The notes under the pieces were generated by a model. The model did no database searches. It saw only the letters and a program-made list of their open reading frames with translations, and was not told the origin of the DNA. From assembly GCA_016704655.1 (NCBI GenBank), contig JADIZR010000022.1, forward strand, positions 62,001-126,000: 64,000 bases of DNA, written 5' to 3'. Every line of letters starts with the position of its first letter. The first letter of the stretch is position 1. Made by a program: the position numbers and the translations under genes. Positions 10,246 to 19,248 of the stretch are shown piece after piece. Origin of the DNA: Pseudomonadota bacterium (GTDB lineage Bacteria > Pseudomonadota > Gammaproteobacteria > Steroidobacterales > Steroidobacteraceae).

Positions 10246-10310
10246 CGATTGAGCATCCTTGGGACTTGGGTACGACGAGCGGAGGCGACAGCCAGGATAG
10301 CGAAGTTGCC

Positions 10311-11240
10311 TCACAGCCAGTTCCGGCGCCGGAAAACGAAGAACAGTCCGCCGCAGACTGCAACGCTGAGCGCCACGATGCCAGCAAAGGCGAACGGGCT
10401 GTGCGCCCCCGGCAGGCCGACGTTCATGCCGTAGACACTGGCGATCAGGGTCGGCACAGCAAGGATAATCGTGACCGACGTCAGGACCTTCATGACCGAG
10501 TTCAGGTTGTTGGAAACAATAGAGGCGAACGCATCCATCATGTCGCTCAGCACTCGATCGGCGATGTCGACCATCTCGATGGCCTGGCGCAGTTCGACGC
10601 GCACATCGTCGAGCAGTTCCTGGTCCTGGTCGGCCCAGTGCAGGGTCGGGACGCGTTGCAGGCGCTCCAGCACCAGCTCATTCGCCTTCAAGCCGGTTGC
10701 AAAGAAGGTCAGGCTCTTCTGGAAATCCAGCAGGCCAAGCACTTCCTTGTTCCTGATCGAGCGCTTGAGTTCGTCTTCCAGACCTTCGACGCCCGTATTG
10801 ATCTCACGCAGTCCCCGCAGGCAGGCATCTGCCAGCTGCCAGAACACGCGCAGGGCGAACTCCGTGCCACGGGCGGTGGACAGTCCCTGCACCTGCCCGT
10901 CGAGGAGGGGTTGCAGGAACGACGTCGTGCCCTGGCTGAGAGTGACGATGCCCTGCGGGGTGAGCAGCACGCTGAGCGGCAACGTGCGCCACGGCGGTCC
11001 CGTGGATTCATTGCGCCGCAGCGGATAGTTCATCACGACGAGCACGCATTCTCCAACGTGTGCGACGCGTGGACGTTCGTCGATGTCCGCTACGTGGTCG
11101 AGCAACGAGGCAGGAACACCGAACTCACGCACGGTTGCCAGGTCAACCTCCGTAGGTTGCGTGACGTGCAGCCAACAGCCCGCGCACGGGGCGGCGGGTC
11201 GCTCCATTCCAGCACTCGCACTGCGCCGGATTTCGAGCAT
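10311..11240 (-). CDS. corA: CorA-family divalent cation transporter
   Basis: Inner-membrane magnesium/cobalt/nickel channel of the CorA family. The 309-residue protein has the long N-terminal cytoplasmic domain with coiled helices (LRGLREINTGVEGLEDELKR) and two C-terminal membrane helices. The selectivity motif GMN occurs at 271-273 in VYGMNVGLPG, at the end of the first helix (VLTSVTIILAVPTLIASVYG), and the protein ends in a basic tail FRRRNWL. It starts 4 bp after the stop of glmU, so the two are likely co-transcribed. Nothing in the sequence separates Mg from Zn or Ni transport; the N-terminal extension MLEIRRSASAGMERPAAP might be partly untranslated. Confidence 0.9.
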   Translation of the reverse strand: MLEIRRSASAGMERPAAPCAGCWLHVTQPTEVDLATVREFGVPASLLDHVADIDERPRVAHVGECVLVVMNYPLRRNESTGPPWRTLPLSVLLTPQGIVTLSQGTTSFLQPLLDGQVQGLSTARGTEFALRVFWQLADACLRGLREINTGVEGLEDELKRSIRNKEVLGLLDFQKSLTFFATGLKANELVLERLQRVPTLHWADQDQELLDDVRVELRQAIEMVDIADRVLSDMMDAFASIVSNNLNSVMKVLTSVTIILAVPTLIASVYGMNVGLPGAHSPFAFAGIVALSVAVCGGLFFVFRRRNWL

Positions 11241-11244
11241 GCGG

Positions 11245-12618
11245 TCAGCCCTTGGGCTGCTTCACCGGGCGTTTCCAGCCGTCGAGCGTCAGCTGTTTAC
11301 TGCGCTCGAGCGTGAGCTTGTCGTCCGGAGCGTTTTTGGTGATCGTCGAGCCGGCGCCGATCGTCGCTCCGGCACCGATCTTCACCGGCGCCACCAGCAT
11401 CGCACCCGAGCCGATGAACGCACCCGCGCCGATCTCCGTGCGCCACTTGTTCGCGCCGTCGTAGTTGCACGTGATGGTGCCGGCGCCAACGTTGACTTTC
11501 TCGCCGACCGTCGCATCACCGAGATACGTCAGGTGGTTGGCCTTGGCGCCCGCACCCAGGATGCTGTTCTTCACCTCGACGAAGTTTCCGACGTGCACGC
11601 CCTGGGCCAGGCTGGAACTCGGCCGGAAACGCGCGAACGGACCGATGTTGCAGTTGGGTCCGATACTGGCGCGGTCGATGACGCAGTTGGGAAACACCAC
11701 GGTGTCGTCGCCGATCTCGCTGTCGCGAATCACGACGTTCGGCCCGATGCGTACACGGTTGCCCAGGATCACCGTGCCTTCGAGCACGACGTTGACATCG
11801 ATGTGCACGTCCCGACCTGCGGTGACGGAACCGCGCGCATCGAAGCGGGCAGGATCGACCAGCGTCACTCCCTGCAACATGAGTTCGGTCGCGCGGCGCT
11901 TGCGGTAGATCGACTCGACTTCGGCGAGCTGCACCTTGTCGTTGACGCCGAGCACCTCGTCCTCGCTGTCGGCGGGAATAACGTTGACCTTGAGCCCCGC
12001 CTTCGCCGCCAGTACGACGACGTCCGTCAGGTAGTACTCGCCCTGCGCGTTGTCGTTGCGCAGCTGCGCCAGCCATTCGCGCATCCGCTTCGCCGAGGCT
12101 GCCATCAGGCCGGTGTTCACCTCGTCGATCGCGCGCTCCTTCTGGTTCGCGTCCTTGTGTTCGACGATGCGCGCCACTCTACCCGCGCGGTCTCGCACGA
12201 TGCGGCCGTAGCCTGTCGGATCCTTCATGCGCACACTCAACACGCCGAGCGCTTCACCGTTCGTGGCCGCATCGACGAGTCGCTGCATCGTGGCGGCCTG
12301 CACCAGCGGCACGTCGCCGAACAGGATCAACACGAGGTGGTCGTCCGGCACGGCTGGCATGGCCTGCTGCACCGCATGGCCCGTGCCGAGCTGCTCCGCC
12401 TGCAGTGCCCAGGTTACGTTCTCAGCGGCAAGGGTTTCGCGTACACGTTCGCCACCGTGGCCGTAGACGACGTGGATATCGCTGGCTGACAGCTCGCGCG
12501 CGGAGTCGATCACATGCTGCAGCAGCGGGCGCCCCGCGACGGGCTGCAGGACCTTGGGCAGGTCTGACTTCATACGCTTGCCCTGGCCGGCTGCCAGGAT
12601 GACGACGGAAATGGGCAT
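11245..12618 (-). CDS. glmU: Bifunctional GlcNAc-1-P uridyltransferase / GlcN-1-P acetyltransferase
   Basis: Makes UDP-N-acetylglucosamine for peptidoglycan and lipid A in the cytoplasm. Residues 8-22 carry the pyrophosphorylase loop LAAGQGKRMKSDLPK; GYGRIVRD and the NTGLM segment follow. From about residue 250 the protein is a left-handed beta-helix built of hexapeptide repeats (VVLEGTVILGNRVRIGPN, IGAGAFIGSGAMLVAPVK), the trimeric acetyltransferase half, with YLGDATVG and CNYDGANK around the active site. The 457-residue length matches E. coli GlmU (456). Its place downstream of the atp operon on the same strand is the common gammaproteobacterial order, although two small genes separate them here. 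Confidence 0.97.
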   Translation of the reverse strand: MPISVVILAAGQGKRMKSDLPKVLQPVAGRPLLQHVIDSARELSASDIHVVYGHGGERVRETLAAENVTWALQAEQLGTGHAVQQAMPAVPDDHLVLILFGDVPLVQAATMQRLVDAATNGEALGVLSVRMKDPTGYGRIVRDRAGRVARIVEHKDANQKERAIDEVNTGLMAASAKRMREWLAQLRNDNAQGEYYLTDVVVLAAKAGLKVNVIPADSEDEVLGVNDKVQLAEVESIYRKRRATELMLQGVTLVDPARFDARGSVTAGRDVHIDVNVVLEGTVILGNRVRIGPNVVIRDSEIGDDTVVFPNCVIDRASIGPNCNIGPFARFRPSSSLAQGVHVGNFVEVKNSILGAGAKANHLTYLGDATVGEKVNVGAGTITCNYDGANKWRTEIGAGAFIGSGAMLVAPVKIGAGATIGAGSTITKNAPDDKLTLERSKQLTLDGWKRPVKQPKG

Positions 12619-12710
12619 TGAGGATTCCGGCGGCTGGACGATGTCCCGTCATTGTACCGGACGCCTTCCGGGTGGCCTGCGCCGGTCGGCTGGTGTCGTC
12701 CAGATGCAAG

Positions 12711-12741
12711 GCGCCCCAGCCGACCAGGCCTGCCGGGGCGC
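12711..12741. other. Hairpin between glmU and the NTF2-like gene
   Basis: GCGCCCC at 12711-12717 pairs with GGGGCGC at 12735-12741 around a 17-base spacer. It lies just downstream of the NTF2-like gene on its strand and could slow RNA polymerase, but no T run follows on either strand, so it is not a convincing factor-independent terminator. Confidence 0.35.
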
Positions 12742-12776
12742 ACACGATTCAAATCAACCCGCTTATCGAGTTGAAT

Positions 12777-13241
12777 TCAGTCCACTGGAGCAAAGTTGGC
12801 GTGGACCAGCATCCACTTGCCACCAATCTTCGAGTACACGCGGGTCGATTTGGCCTTGTTCGGCGAAACCTTGCCGTCTTTGTCCCGATTGACCCCCACA
12901 AAGTTGTACGTCAGGACTGCCGTGTCGCCGTAGACCTGCACCTTGGCGTTCTGCATGTCACCCAGCAGCGACTTTGAGCCGTCCGAACTCGTTGCCTCCC
13001 ACAGGCGCGAATTCAACGCCTTGCCATCGAGGCGCACCGGGTAGTCGGGATTGAACTCCGTGTAATCGTCGGCCGTGCCCGCCATCTGCTCTGCTACGCT
13101 TTTGCCGGCAACTTCCGCGTCCCACTGGGCGCGAGCGAGCGCCATCACCTCGGCCGCAACCTTCGGATCGTCACCTGCGTTCGCCTGGCCGAAAAGCAAA
13201 AGCGCCCCCATCAGCACAACGAGTGTATGTGTGGCTTTCAT
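12777..13241 (-). CDS. Exported NTF2-like (SnoaL/DUF4440-type) protein
   Basis: A 154-residue protein with a signal peptide (HTLVVLMGALLLFGQANAGD) followed by a single small alpha+beta domain: VMALARAQWDAEVAGKSV, DYTEFNPDYPVRLDG, KVQVYGDTAVLTYNFVGV and GGKWMLVHANFAPVD. The final beta hairpin KIGGKWMLVHANF is typical of DUF4440/NTF2-like proteins. I start it at ATG 13241, which has a GGAAGGGGAAAG ribosome binding site, rather than the longer frame from 13367. Function unknown; members bind small ligands or are orphan enzymes in the periplasm. It is divergent from the exported protein at 13526 across about 280 bp, in which I see no other gene. Confidence 0.7.
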   Translation of the reverse strand: MKATHTLVVLMGALLLFGQANAGDDPKVAAEVMALARAQWDAEVAGKSVAEQMAGTADDYTEFNPDYPVRLDGKALNSRLWEATSSDGSKSLLGDMQNAKVQVYGDTAVLTYNFVGVNRDKDGKVSPNKAKSTRVYSKIGGKWMLVHANFAPVD

Positions 13242-13525
13242 GTATCTTTCCCCTTCCTGCGTTTCTTGTTTGCACCGTGCCCCGGCCGACGACGCGGTCG
13301 CGCCGGGCGCGATGAGACGGCGGGTATAGCACATGTAACGCTGCCACAGCGTCGTGCACTGCAGCATGCACGGCGTTCATGCGGGCGGCATGGGCGTGAC
13401 GCAGCGCGTCATGCGTCGCGGCGAACCGAGGCGTACAGTCGGCGCCACGGGGGATGACCCTCGCAATAAGCAAGGCGCGGATTTACGCGCTCGTCTCAAA
13501 CACGTCAGGGGAAGGAAAAATCAGT

Positions 13526-13975
13526 ATGACCATGAAGATCCGTGCGCTCGGCGCACTCGCTGCTCTTGTCACCTTTGTTGCAGTCACGGCAACAGCCGTG
13601 GCGGCGGACCGTCCGTATGCGGAGGGCACGGTCTCGGTCGTGTCGTCGATTCGTACGGAACCGGGTCAGTACGAGAACTACATGAAGTACCTCGCCACGA
13701 CGTACAGGCAGCTCATGGAAGAGCAGAAGAAGGCCGGACATATCGTCGATTGGTCGGTCTATACGACCCGGCCGCGGACACCTGGTGATCCAGATCTTTA
13801 CCTGCTCACGACCTACAAGAACCTGGCGGCAATGGATGACCTGCAGGACAAGGTCGAGGCGATCCAGGAAAAGTTGATCGGCAATCAGGAAGCACGCGAT
13901 GCCGCCATGGTGTCGCGCGGCAAGATGCGGTCGCTGGTAGGCAGCGAGGTGATTCGCAAGGTCGAGTTCAAGTAA
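13526..13975 (+). CDS. Exported hypothetical protein, dimeric alpha-beta barrel-like
   Basis: A 149-residue secreted protein from the ATG at 13526, which follows GGGGAAGG by about ten bases; the longer frame from 13454 would bury the signal peptide (IRALGALAALVTFVAVTATAVAA). The mature part (GTVSVVSSIRTEPGQYENYMKYLATTYRQL, DWSVYTTRP, DLYLLTTYKNLAAMDDL) has the strand-helix-strand order of small dimeric alpha-beta barrel (ABM or EthD-like) proteins. No catalytic residues can be assigned. It ends just before a strong hairpin terminator shared with the convergent atp operon. Confidence 0.65.
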   Translation: MTMKIRALGALAALVTFVAVTATAVAADRPYAEGTVSVVSSIRTEPGQYENYMKYLATTYRQLMEEQKKAGHIVDWSVYTTRPRTPGDPDLYLLTTYKNLAAMDDLQDKVEAIQEKLIGNQEARDAAMVSRGKMRSLVGSEVIRKVEFK

Positions 13976-14001
13976 CCCGGCAGGCCGCCACCTGAAATGA
14001 G

Positions 14002-14030
14002 AAGGGCCCGCACGCAGCGGGCCCTTTTCT
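14002..14030. terminator. Bidirectional factor-independent terminator between convergent genes
   Basis: AAGGGCCCGC (14002-14011) and GCGGGCCCTT (14017-14026) form a perfect 10-bp stem with a 5-base loop, followed by TTCTTT on the plus strand. On the minus strand the same stem is followed by CTCATTTC, so it can also end the atp operon transcript. Confidence 0.85.
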
Positions 14031-14084
14031 TTAACTTCCTGTCCTTCCGGTCCTTCCCGTCCTTCCTTCCCTTCCGGCCCTTCC
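14031..14084. repeat. CCTTCC-type pyrimidine tract after the atpC stop
   Basis: About 50 bases made of degenerate TCCTTCCGG/TCCTTCCCG units lie directly against the atpC stop codon (14085-14087). Read on the atp strand this is a GGAAGG purine tract. The same kind of tract occurs after the prpC stop and before the acnD start at 34.4-34.75 kb. Confidence 0.7.
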
Positions 14085-14504
14085 TCAGCGCTTCTTGCGC
14101 AGCTTCTGGATCGCCTGCAGCTGGGCCGACAGGGCCGACAGCTCGGCTTCGACGCTCGCGATCTCCTGCTTCTCGCTGCGGGCGCGGAGCGCCTCTTCGG
14201 CCAGGCGCTTCGCTTCGAGCACTTTCGCTTCGTCAAGGTCGGCGGCACGAATTGCCGTATCGGAAAGAACGTTGATGTGGTCGGGCTGCACTTCGAGGAA
14301 GCCGCCCTGCACGTAGACCATCTCTTCTTCCGTCTTGCCCGGCACCTTGATGCGCACGACGCCCGCCTTTATCTGCGTGATCAGCGGAGCGTGGCGCGGG
14401 TAGATGCCCAGCTCGCCAGCGATGCCCGGAAGCACGACGAACTCGGCATCACCCGAGTAGATCGCTTCTTCGGCGCTGACGACATCGATGCGGATAGTAG
14501 CCAT
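14085..14504 (-). CDS. atpC: ATP synthase F1 epsilon subunit
   Basis: Last gene of the atp operon; the subunit sits in the central stalk with gamma and restrains ATP hydrolysis. The 139-residue protein begins MATIRIDVVSAEEAIYSGD, has the barrel segment GELGIYPRHAPLITQIKAG and VYVQGGFLEVQPDHINVLSDTA, and ends in the helical hairpin LDEAKVLEAKRLAEEAL...RSEKQEIASVEAELS. It is separated from atpD by a repeat-filled gap of about 130 bp. Confidence 0.96.
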   Translation of the reverse strand: MATIRIDVVSAEEAIYSGDAEFVVLPGIAGELGIYPRHAPLITQIKAGVVRIKVPGKTEEEMVYVQGGFLEVQPDHINVLSDTAIRAADLDEAKVLEAKRLAEEALRARSEKQEIASVEAELSALSAQLQAIQKLRKKR

Positions 14505-14513
14505 GTGTGTGCC

Positions 14514-14634
14514 AGTGATTAGTGATTAGTGATTAGTGATTAGTGATTAGTGATTGGCAACCAGTGGTTGGTGATTCGTCATCGGAGATCCATCTCACAG
14601 ATCACTAATCACTATTCACTAGTCACTACTCACT
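14514..14634. repeat. Inverted arms of AGTGATT heptad repeats between atpC and atpD
   Basis: Six exact tandem copies of AGTGATT run from 14514 to 14555. After a 45-base unique spacer, five heptads of the complementary form (ATCACT, AATCACT, ATTCACT, AGTCACT, ACTCACT) run from 14601 to 14634, ending three bases before the atpD stop. The two arms can pair into one long, slightly imperfect hairpin in the mRNA. Related heptads occur at 16087 and 21541. Confidence 0.85.
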
Positions 14635-14637
14635 TCC

Positions 14638-16068
14638 TCACTGCAGGGTCTTGGCTTTCTCGACGGCCTCTTCGATCGCGCCGATCATGTAGAAAGCCTG
14701 CTCGGGCAGGTGGTCGTACTCGCCGTTGACGATCGCCTTGAAGCCGCGGATCGTGTCCTTGAGCGGGACGAACTTGCCAGGGCTGCCGGTGAACACTTCG
14801 GCGACGTGGAACGGCTGCGACAGGAAGCGCTGGATCTTGCGGGCGCGCGACACGGCCAGCTTGTCTTCCGGCGACAGCTCGTCCATGCCGAGGATCGCGA
14901 TGATGTCGCGCAGTTCCTTGTAGCGCTGCAGGGTTTCCTGCACCGCCCGGGTGGTCTTGTAATGCTCTTCGCCGACCACGTTGGGGTCCATCTGGCGGCT
15001 GGTGCTGTCCAGCGGGTCCACGGCCGGGTAGATGCCCAGCGAGGCAATCTCGCGTGACAGCGCCACGGTCGAGTCGAGGTGGCCGAAGGTCGTCGCCGGT
15101 GACGGGTCGGTGTAGTCGTCCGCCGGAACGTAGACGGCCTGGATCGAGGTGATCGAGCCGACCTTGGTCGACGTGATGCGCTCCTGCAGGCGGCCCATTT
15201 CCTCGGCCAGCGTCGGCTGGTAACCCACCGCCGACGGCATGCGGCCGAGCAGCGCGGACACTTCGGTGCCGGCGAGCGTGAAGCGGTAGATGTTGTCGAC
15301 GAAGAACAGGATGTCACGGCCTTCGTCGCGGAAGCGTTCGGCCATGGTCAGGCCGGTGAGCGCGACGCGCAGGCGGTTGCCCGGCGGCTCGTTCATCTGG
15401 CCGAACACCATCGCCACCTTCGACTGGCTCAGGTCTTCCTGCACGATGACCTTGGCGTCCGACATCTCGTGATAGAAGTCGTTGCCTTCGCGGGTGCGCT
15501 CGCCGACGCCGGCAAACACCGACAGGCCCGAGTGCTGCATGGCAATGTTGTTGATCAGTTCGAGCATGTTCACGGTCTTGCCCACGCCGGCGCCGCCGAA
15601 CAGGCCGACCTTGCCGCCTTTCGCAAACGGGCAGATCAGGTCGATGACCTTGATGCCGGTCTCGAGCAGTTCGACCGACGGCGCCAGCTCGTCGAACTTC
15701 GGCGCCGGCTGGTGAATGCCGCGATACTCGTCCGCCAAGATCGGGCCACGCTCGTCGATCGGGCGACCAAGCACGTCCATGACGCGGCCGAGCACTGACG
15801 GGCCGACCGGCACCGAGATCGCGGCGCCCGTGTTGCGGACCTTCATGCCGCGCTGCAGGCCATCGGACGAGCCGAGCGCGATGGTGCGCACGATGCCGTC
15901 GCCGAGCTGCTGCTCGACTTCGAACGTCAGGCCCTTCTCTGCCAGCCTGTTGCCGCTGTCCTCGAGGACGAGCGCGTCGTACACCCTGGGCATCGCATCG
16001 CGCGGGAACTCGATGTCGATGACCGCGCCGATGGTCTGGACGATGGTGCCGGTGGCTGTGGTGGACAT
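14638..16068 (-). CDS. atpD: ATP synthase F1 beta subunit
   Basis: Catalytic subunit of the F1 headpiece. Walker A is GGAGVGKTV and the catalytic region GVGERTREGNDFYHEM follows, with LFFVDNIYRFTLAG as Walker B. I start it at ATG 16068 (MSTTATGTIVQTIGAVIDIEFP), preceded by AGGGAT, instead of the TTG five codons upstream. The product is about 476 residues, longer than the usual 460, due to an internal LGIYPAVDPLDSTSRQM region that is normal and a slightly long nucleotide-binding loop. It is preceded by a heptad repeat block. Confidence 0.97.
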   Translation of the reverse strand: MSTTATGTIVQTIGAVIDIEFPRDAMPRVYDALVLEDSGNRLAEKGLTFEVEQQLGDGIVRTIALGSSDGLQRGMKVRNTGAAISVPVGPSVLGRVMDVLGRPIDERGPILADEYRGIHQPAPKFDELAPSVELLETGIKVIDLICPFAKGGKVGLFGGAGVGKTVNMLELINNIAMQHSGLSVFAGVGERTREGNDFYHEMSDAKVIVQEDLSQSKVAMVFGQMNEPPGNRLRVALTGLTMAERFRDEGRDILFFVDNIYRFTLAGTEVSALLGRMPSAVGYQPTLAEEMGRLQERITSTKVGSITSIQAVYVPADDYTDPSPATTFGHLDSTVALSREIASLGIYPAVDPLDSTSRQMDPNVVGEEHYKTTRAVQETLQRYKELRDIIAILGMDELSPEDKLAVSRARKIQRFLSQPFHVAEVFTGSPGKFVPLKDTIRGFKAIVNGEYDHLPEQAFYMIGAIEEAVEKAKTLQ

Positions 16069-16086
16069 GTCGGATCCCTGCAAAGA

Positions 16087-16114
16087 AGTGATTAGTGACT
16101 AGTGAGTAGTGACT
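16087..16114. repeat. Four AGTGAnT heptads between atpD and atpG
   Basis: AGTGATT, AGTGACT, AGTGAGT and AGTGACT lie in tandem immediately upstream of atpD. Only one arm is present here, with no complementary arm nearby, unlike the copies at 14514 and 21541. Confidence 0.8.
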
Positions 16115-16130
16115 AGGGAGAAATGCGGCG

Positions 16131-17021
16131 TTAGACGGCCGCCGCGCCGCCCACGATCTCGGAGAGTTCCTTCGTGATCGAGGCCTGCCGGCTCTTGTTG
16201 TAGACCAGCTGCAGCTCGTCGATGATGTTGCGCGCGTTATCCGAGGCGGACTTCATCGCCACCATGCGCGCCGACTGCTCGGACGCGATGTTGTCGGTCG
16301 CAGCCTGGTACACGACAGTCTCGAGGTAACGCACGAGCAGCTGGTCGAGCACCGCCTTCGGGTCGGGCTCGTACAGGTAATCCCAGTTGCCTTCGCCCAC
16401 GTTCGCTTTCATGACCTGCCCCGTCGGCAGGGCCCATTCCTGCGGGATCGGAATCATGGGCGCGTGCGTCGGCTCCTGCTTCATCGTGTTGATGAAGCGC
16501 GTGGAGAAGATGTGCACCTCGTCAAGGCGGCCTTCGAGGAACCCGTCGATCAGCATCTTCACCGGGCCGATGAGACGATCGAGCGCCGGATGGTCACCGT
16601 AGTTGGTGACCTGCGACACGACCTTGCCGCCCATGCGCTGGATGAAGCTGAATCCCTTGTTGCCGATCGCGCAGTACTCGACCTCGACGCCCTGCGCCAG
16701 CCACTGCTTGTGCTGGTTGAGCACGAGGCGCAGCACGTTGGTGTTGAGGCCGCCGCAGAGACCCTTGTCGGTGGTGATGACCACGACTCCGACGCGCTTT
16801 ACGGCCTCACGCCGCGTGAGCAGCGGGTGCTTGTATTCCGTGTTGGCGCGGGCCGCGTGCATCGTGATGTCGAGCAGGCGCTGCGCGTACGGGCGCCCGC
16901 GCCGCATGCGCTCCTGCGCCTTCTTCATCTTCGAGGCAGCGACCATTTCCATCGCCTTCGTGATCTTGCGCGTGTTCTGCACGCTCTTGATCTTGAGGCG
17001 GATTTCCTTGGTTCCGGCCAT
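16131..17021 (-). CDS. atpG: ATP synthase F1 gamma subunit
   Basis: Central rotor shaft of F1. The 296-residue protein begins MAGTKEIRLKIKSVQNTRKI followed by TKAMEMVAASKM, the conserved N-terminal coiled-coil helix, contains VVVITTDKGLCGGLN in the middle, and ends with the second helix ATDNIASEQSARMVAMKSASDN and LQLVYNKSRQASITKELSEI. Slightly longer than E. coli AtpG (287). It lies 39 bp downstream of atpA. Confidence 0.97.
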   Translation of the reverse strand: MAGTKEIRLKIKSVQNTRKITKAMEMVAASKMKKAQERMRRGRPYAQRLLDITMHAARANTEYKHPLLTRREAVKRVGVVVITTDKGLCGGLNTNVLRLVLNQHKQWLAQGVEVEYCAIGNKGFSFIQRMGGKVVSQVTNYGDHPALDRLIGPVKMLIDGFLEGRLDEVHIFSTRFINTMKQEPTHAPMIPIPQEWALPTGQVMKANVGEGNWDYLYEPDPKAVLDQLLVRYLETVVYQAATDNIASEQSARMVAMKSASDNARNIIDELQLVYNKSRQASITKELSEIVGGAAAV

Positions 17022-17059
17022 GACTTTCTGCTACCTGTGCGGCGTGGGACGAACGGGGA

Positions 17060-18601
17060 TCAATACGCGCCGTTCTTCTTGAAGTCTTCGATCGCGGCCA
17101 CGAGCGCCTTCTCGTCGTCGGCGCCCATGTCCTTGGTCGATTCGATGCGGTCGAACAGGTCCTTGTACTTGCTCTTCACGTGGGCACGCAGCGCCACTTC
17201 GAACGCCAGCGCGCGCTTCACTTCGACGTCGTCGAAGAAGCCCTTGGTGACGCCGAACAGCGTGATCGCCTGCTCGGCGACCGACAGCGGCGAGTACTGC
17301 GGCTGCTTCATGAGTTCGGTGACGAGCTTGCCGCGCTCGAGCTGACGGCGCGTGGCGTCGTCGAGGTCGGACGCGAACTGCGCGAACGCGGCGAGCTCGC
17401 GGTACTGGGCTAGCGCCAGCCGGACGCCGCCGCCCAGCTTCTTGATGACCTTGGTCTGCGCCGCGCCGCCGACGCGCGACACCGAGATACCCGCGTTGAT
17501 GGCGGGGCGGATGCCGGCGTTGAACAGGTCCGTCTCGAGGAAGATCTGGCCGTCGGTGATCGAGATCACGTTGGTCGGGACGAACGCGGACACGTCGCCC
17601 GCCTGCGTCTCGATGATCGGCAGCGCGGTGAGCGAGCCGGTCTTGCCCTTCACGGCGCCCTTGGTGAACTTCTCGACGTACTCTTCGTTGACGCGCGCGG
17701 CGCGCTCGAGCAGGCGGCTGTGGAGGTAGAACACGTCGCCCGGATACGCCTCGCGGCCCGGCGGCCGGCGCAGCAGCAGCGACACCTGGCGGTAGGCCCA
17801 CGCCTGCTTGGTCAGGTCGTCATAAATGATCAGGGCGTCCTGGCCGCGGTCGCGGAAGTACTCGCCCATCGTGCAGCCCGAGTACGGGGCGATGTACTGC
17901 ATCGCCGCCGATTCGGACGCCGAGGCGGCGACGACGATCGTGTACGCCATCGCGCCGGTTTCTTCGAGCTTGCGCACCACGTTGGCGATCGTCGAGGCCT
18001 TCTGGCCGATCGCGACGTAGATGCAGATGAGGTCCTTGCCCTTCTGGTTGATGATCGTGTCGACCGCGACGGCCGTCTTGCCGGTCTGGCGGTCGCCGAT
18101 GATCAGTTCGCGCTGGCCGCGGCCGACCGGCACCATCGCGTCGATCGACTTCAGGCCGGTCTGCACCGGCTGGCTGACCGACTTGCGGGCGATGACGCCC
18201 GGCGCCACCTTTTCGATGACGTCGAACTCTTTCGCGTCGACCGGGCCCTTGCCGTCGATCGGCTGGCCGAGCGAGTTGACGACGCGGCCGATCAGCTCGG
18301 TGCCGACGGGCACTTCGAGGATGCGGCCGGTGCACTTGACCGTGTCGCCTTCCGAGATGTGCTCGTATTCGCCGAGGATGACCGCGCCGACCGAGTCGCG
18401 CTCGAGGTTGAGCGCGAGGCCGAACGTGTTTTTCGGGAACTCGAGCATTTCGCCCTGCATCACGTCCTGCAGACCGTGGATGCGCACGATGCCGTCCGTC
18501 ACCGACACGACGCTGCCGACGCTGCGCGCCTCGGTCGCGGCCGTGAAGTTCTGGATGCGTGCCTTGATCAGTTCGCTGATCTCAGAAGCCTTGATGGACA
18601 T
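17060..18601 (-). CDS. atpA: ATP synthase F1 alpha subunit
   Basis: Non-catalytic nucleotide-binding subunit of F1. The 513 residues match E. coli AtpA in length. Key segments are SVVSVTDGIVRIHGL, the P-loop GDRQTGKTAVA, ALIIYDDLTKQAWAYRQ, RPPGREAYPGDVFYLHSRLLERAA and SVSRVGGAAQTKVIKKLGGG. It follows atpH by about 60 bp and precedes atpG. Confidence 0.97.
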   Translation of the reverse strand: MSIKASEISELIKARIQNFTAATEARSVGSVVSVTDGIVRIHGLQDVMQGEMLEFPKNTFGLALNLERDSVGAVILGEYEHISEGDTVKCTGRILEVPVGTELIGRVVNSLGQPIDGKGPVDAKEFDVIEKVAPGVIARKSVSQPVQTGLKSIDAMVPVGRGQRELIIGDRQTGKTAVAVDTIINQKGKDLICIYVAIGQKASTIANVVRKLEETGAMAYTIVVAASASESAAMQYIAPYSGCTMGEYFRDRGQDALIIYDDLTKQAWAYRQVSLLLRRPPGREAYPGDVFYLHSRLLERAARVNEEYVEKFTKGAVKGKTGSLTALPIIETQAGDVSAFVPTNVISITDGQIFLETDLFNAGIRPAINAGISVSRVGGAAQTKVIKKLGGGVRLALAQYRELAAFAQFASDLDDATRRQLERGKLVTELMKQPQYSPLSVAEQAITLFGVTKGFFDDVEVKRALAFEVALRAHVKSKYKDLFDRIESTKDMGADDEKALVAAIEDFKKNGAY

Positions 18602-18664
18602 GTTGCCAATCCTCTGCGGGCCTGCCGCAATGCGCGGCGTGGGCCGTTGAATCGTTTTCGGTCG

Positions 18665-19204
18665 TCAGCCAGTCGTCAGTTCGACGTCGAGCCGCTGGAG
18701 CTTGTTCGCAAGCGAGCCGTCGATGAGCATGTCGCCCGAGCGCACCACCGCGCCGCCGATCAACGCGGGATCGACAGTGCAATGCAACCGCACGTCGCGG
18801 CGCAGTCGTGCGCGCAGGGCGCTGGCGAGGCGCTCGCGCTGGGCGTCGTTGAGCTCGGCAGCAGAGACGACCTCGACGTCGGCGACGTTCTGGTGCTCGG
18901 CCTTCAGCTCGTCGAAGTGCTCGGCGATCTCGGGCAGGTAGTCGATGCGGCCGTTCTCGGCGAGCAGGTCGAGCAAGGACCGGGCATTCGCGTCGAGCGC
19001 GTCGCCACAGACGTTGGCCACCAGCTCCTTGAGCTGCTGCCTGCCGACTCCCGGGCTGCTCTCGAACGCCTTGAACTCGGCGCTCATGACGACCGCGCGC
19101 GCGGTGCCAAGCCAGCCCGACCAGGCGTCGAGCGTGTTCTTGTCCCGCGCGTGGGCGAAAGCCGCCTTGGCGTAGGGTCTCGCTACCGTGGCCTTCTCAG
19201 CCAT
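18665..19204 (-). CDS. atpH: ATP synthase F1 delta subunit
   Basis: Joins the peripheral stalk to the F1 head. The 179-residue protein begins MAEKATVARPYAKAAFAHAR, the conserved N-terminal helix that binds alpha, and ends IGGAVVRSGDMLIDGSLANK and LQRLDVELT, the family signature region. Length matches E. coli AtpH (177). Confidence 0.95.
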   Translation of the reverse strand: MAEKATVARPYAKAAFAHARDKNTLDAWSGWLGTARAVVMSAEFKAFESSPGVGRQQLKELVANVCGDALDANARSLLDLLAENGRIDYLPEIAEHFDELKAEHQNVADVEVVSAAELNDAQRERLASALRARLRRDVRLHCTVDPALIGGAVVRSGDMLIDGSLANKLQRLDVELTTG

Positions 19205-19248
19205 GCCTCGTTACTCCAGGTGCCGGTGTCGTCGGGGTGCCACGGCCG

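Noticed and set aside
13242..13525. GTGCACTGCAGCATGCAC-like palindrome between two divergent genes as an operator
   Set aside because: The match is partial, and no promoter boxes of convincing quality lie beside it.
14002..14030. Considered as an attenuator or riboswitch for atpC
   Set aside because: It is downstream of both genes with a T run on one side; a terminator explains it fully.
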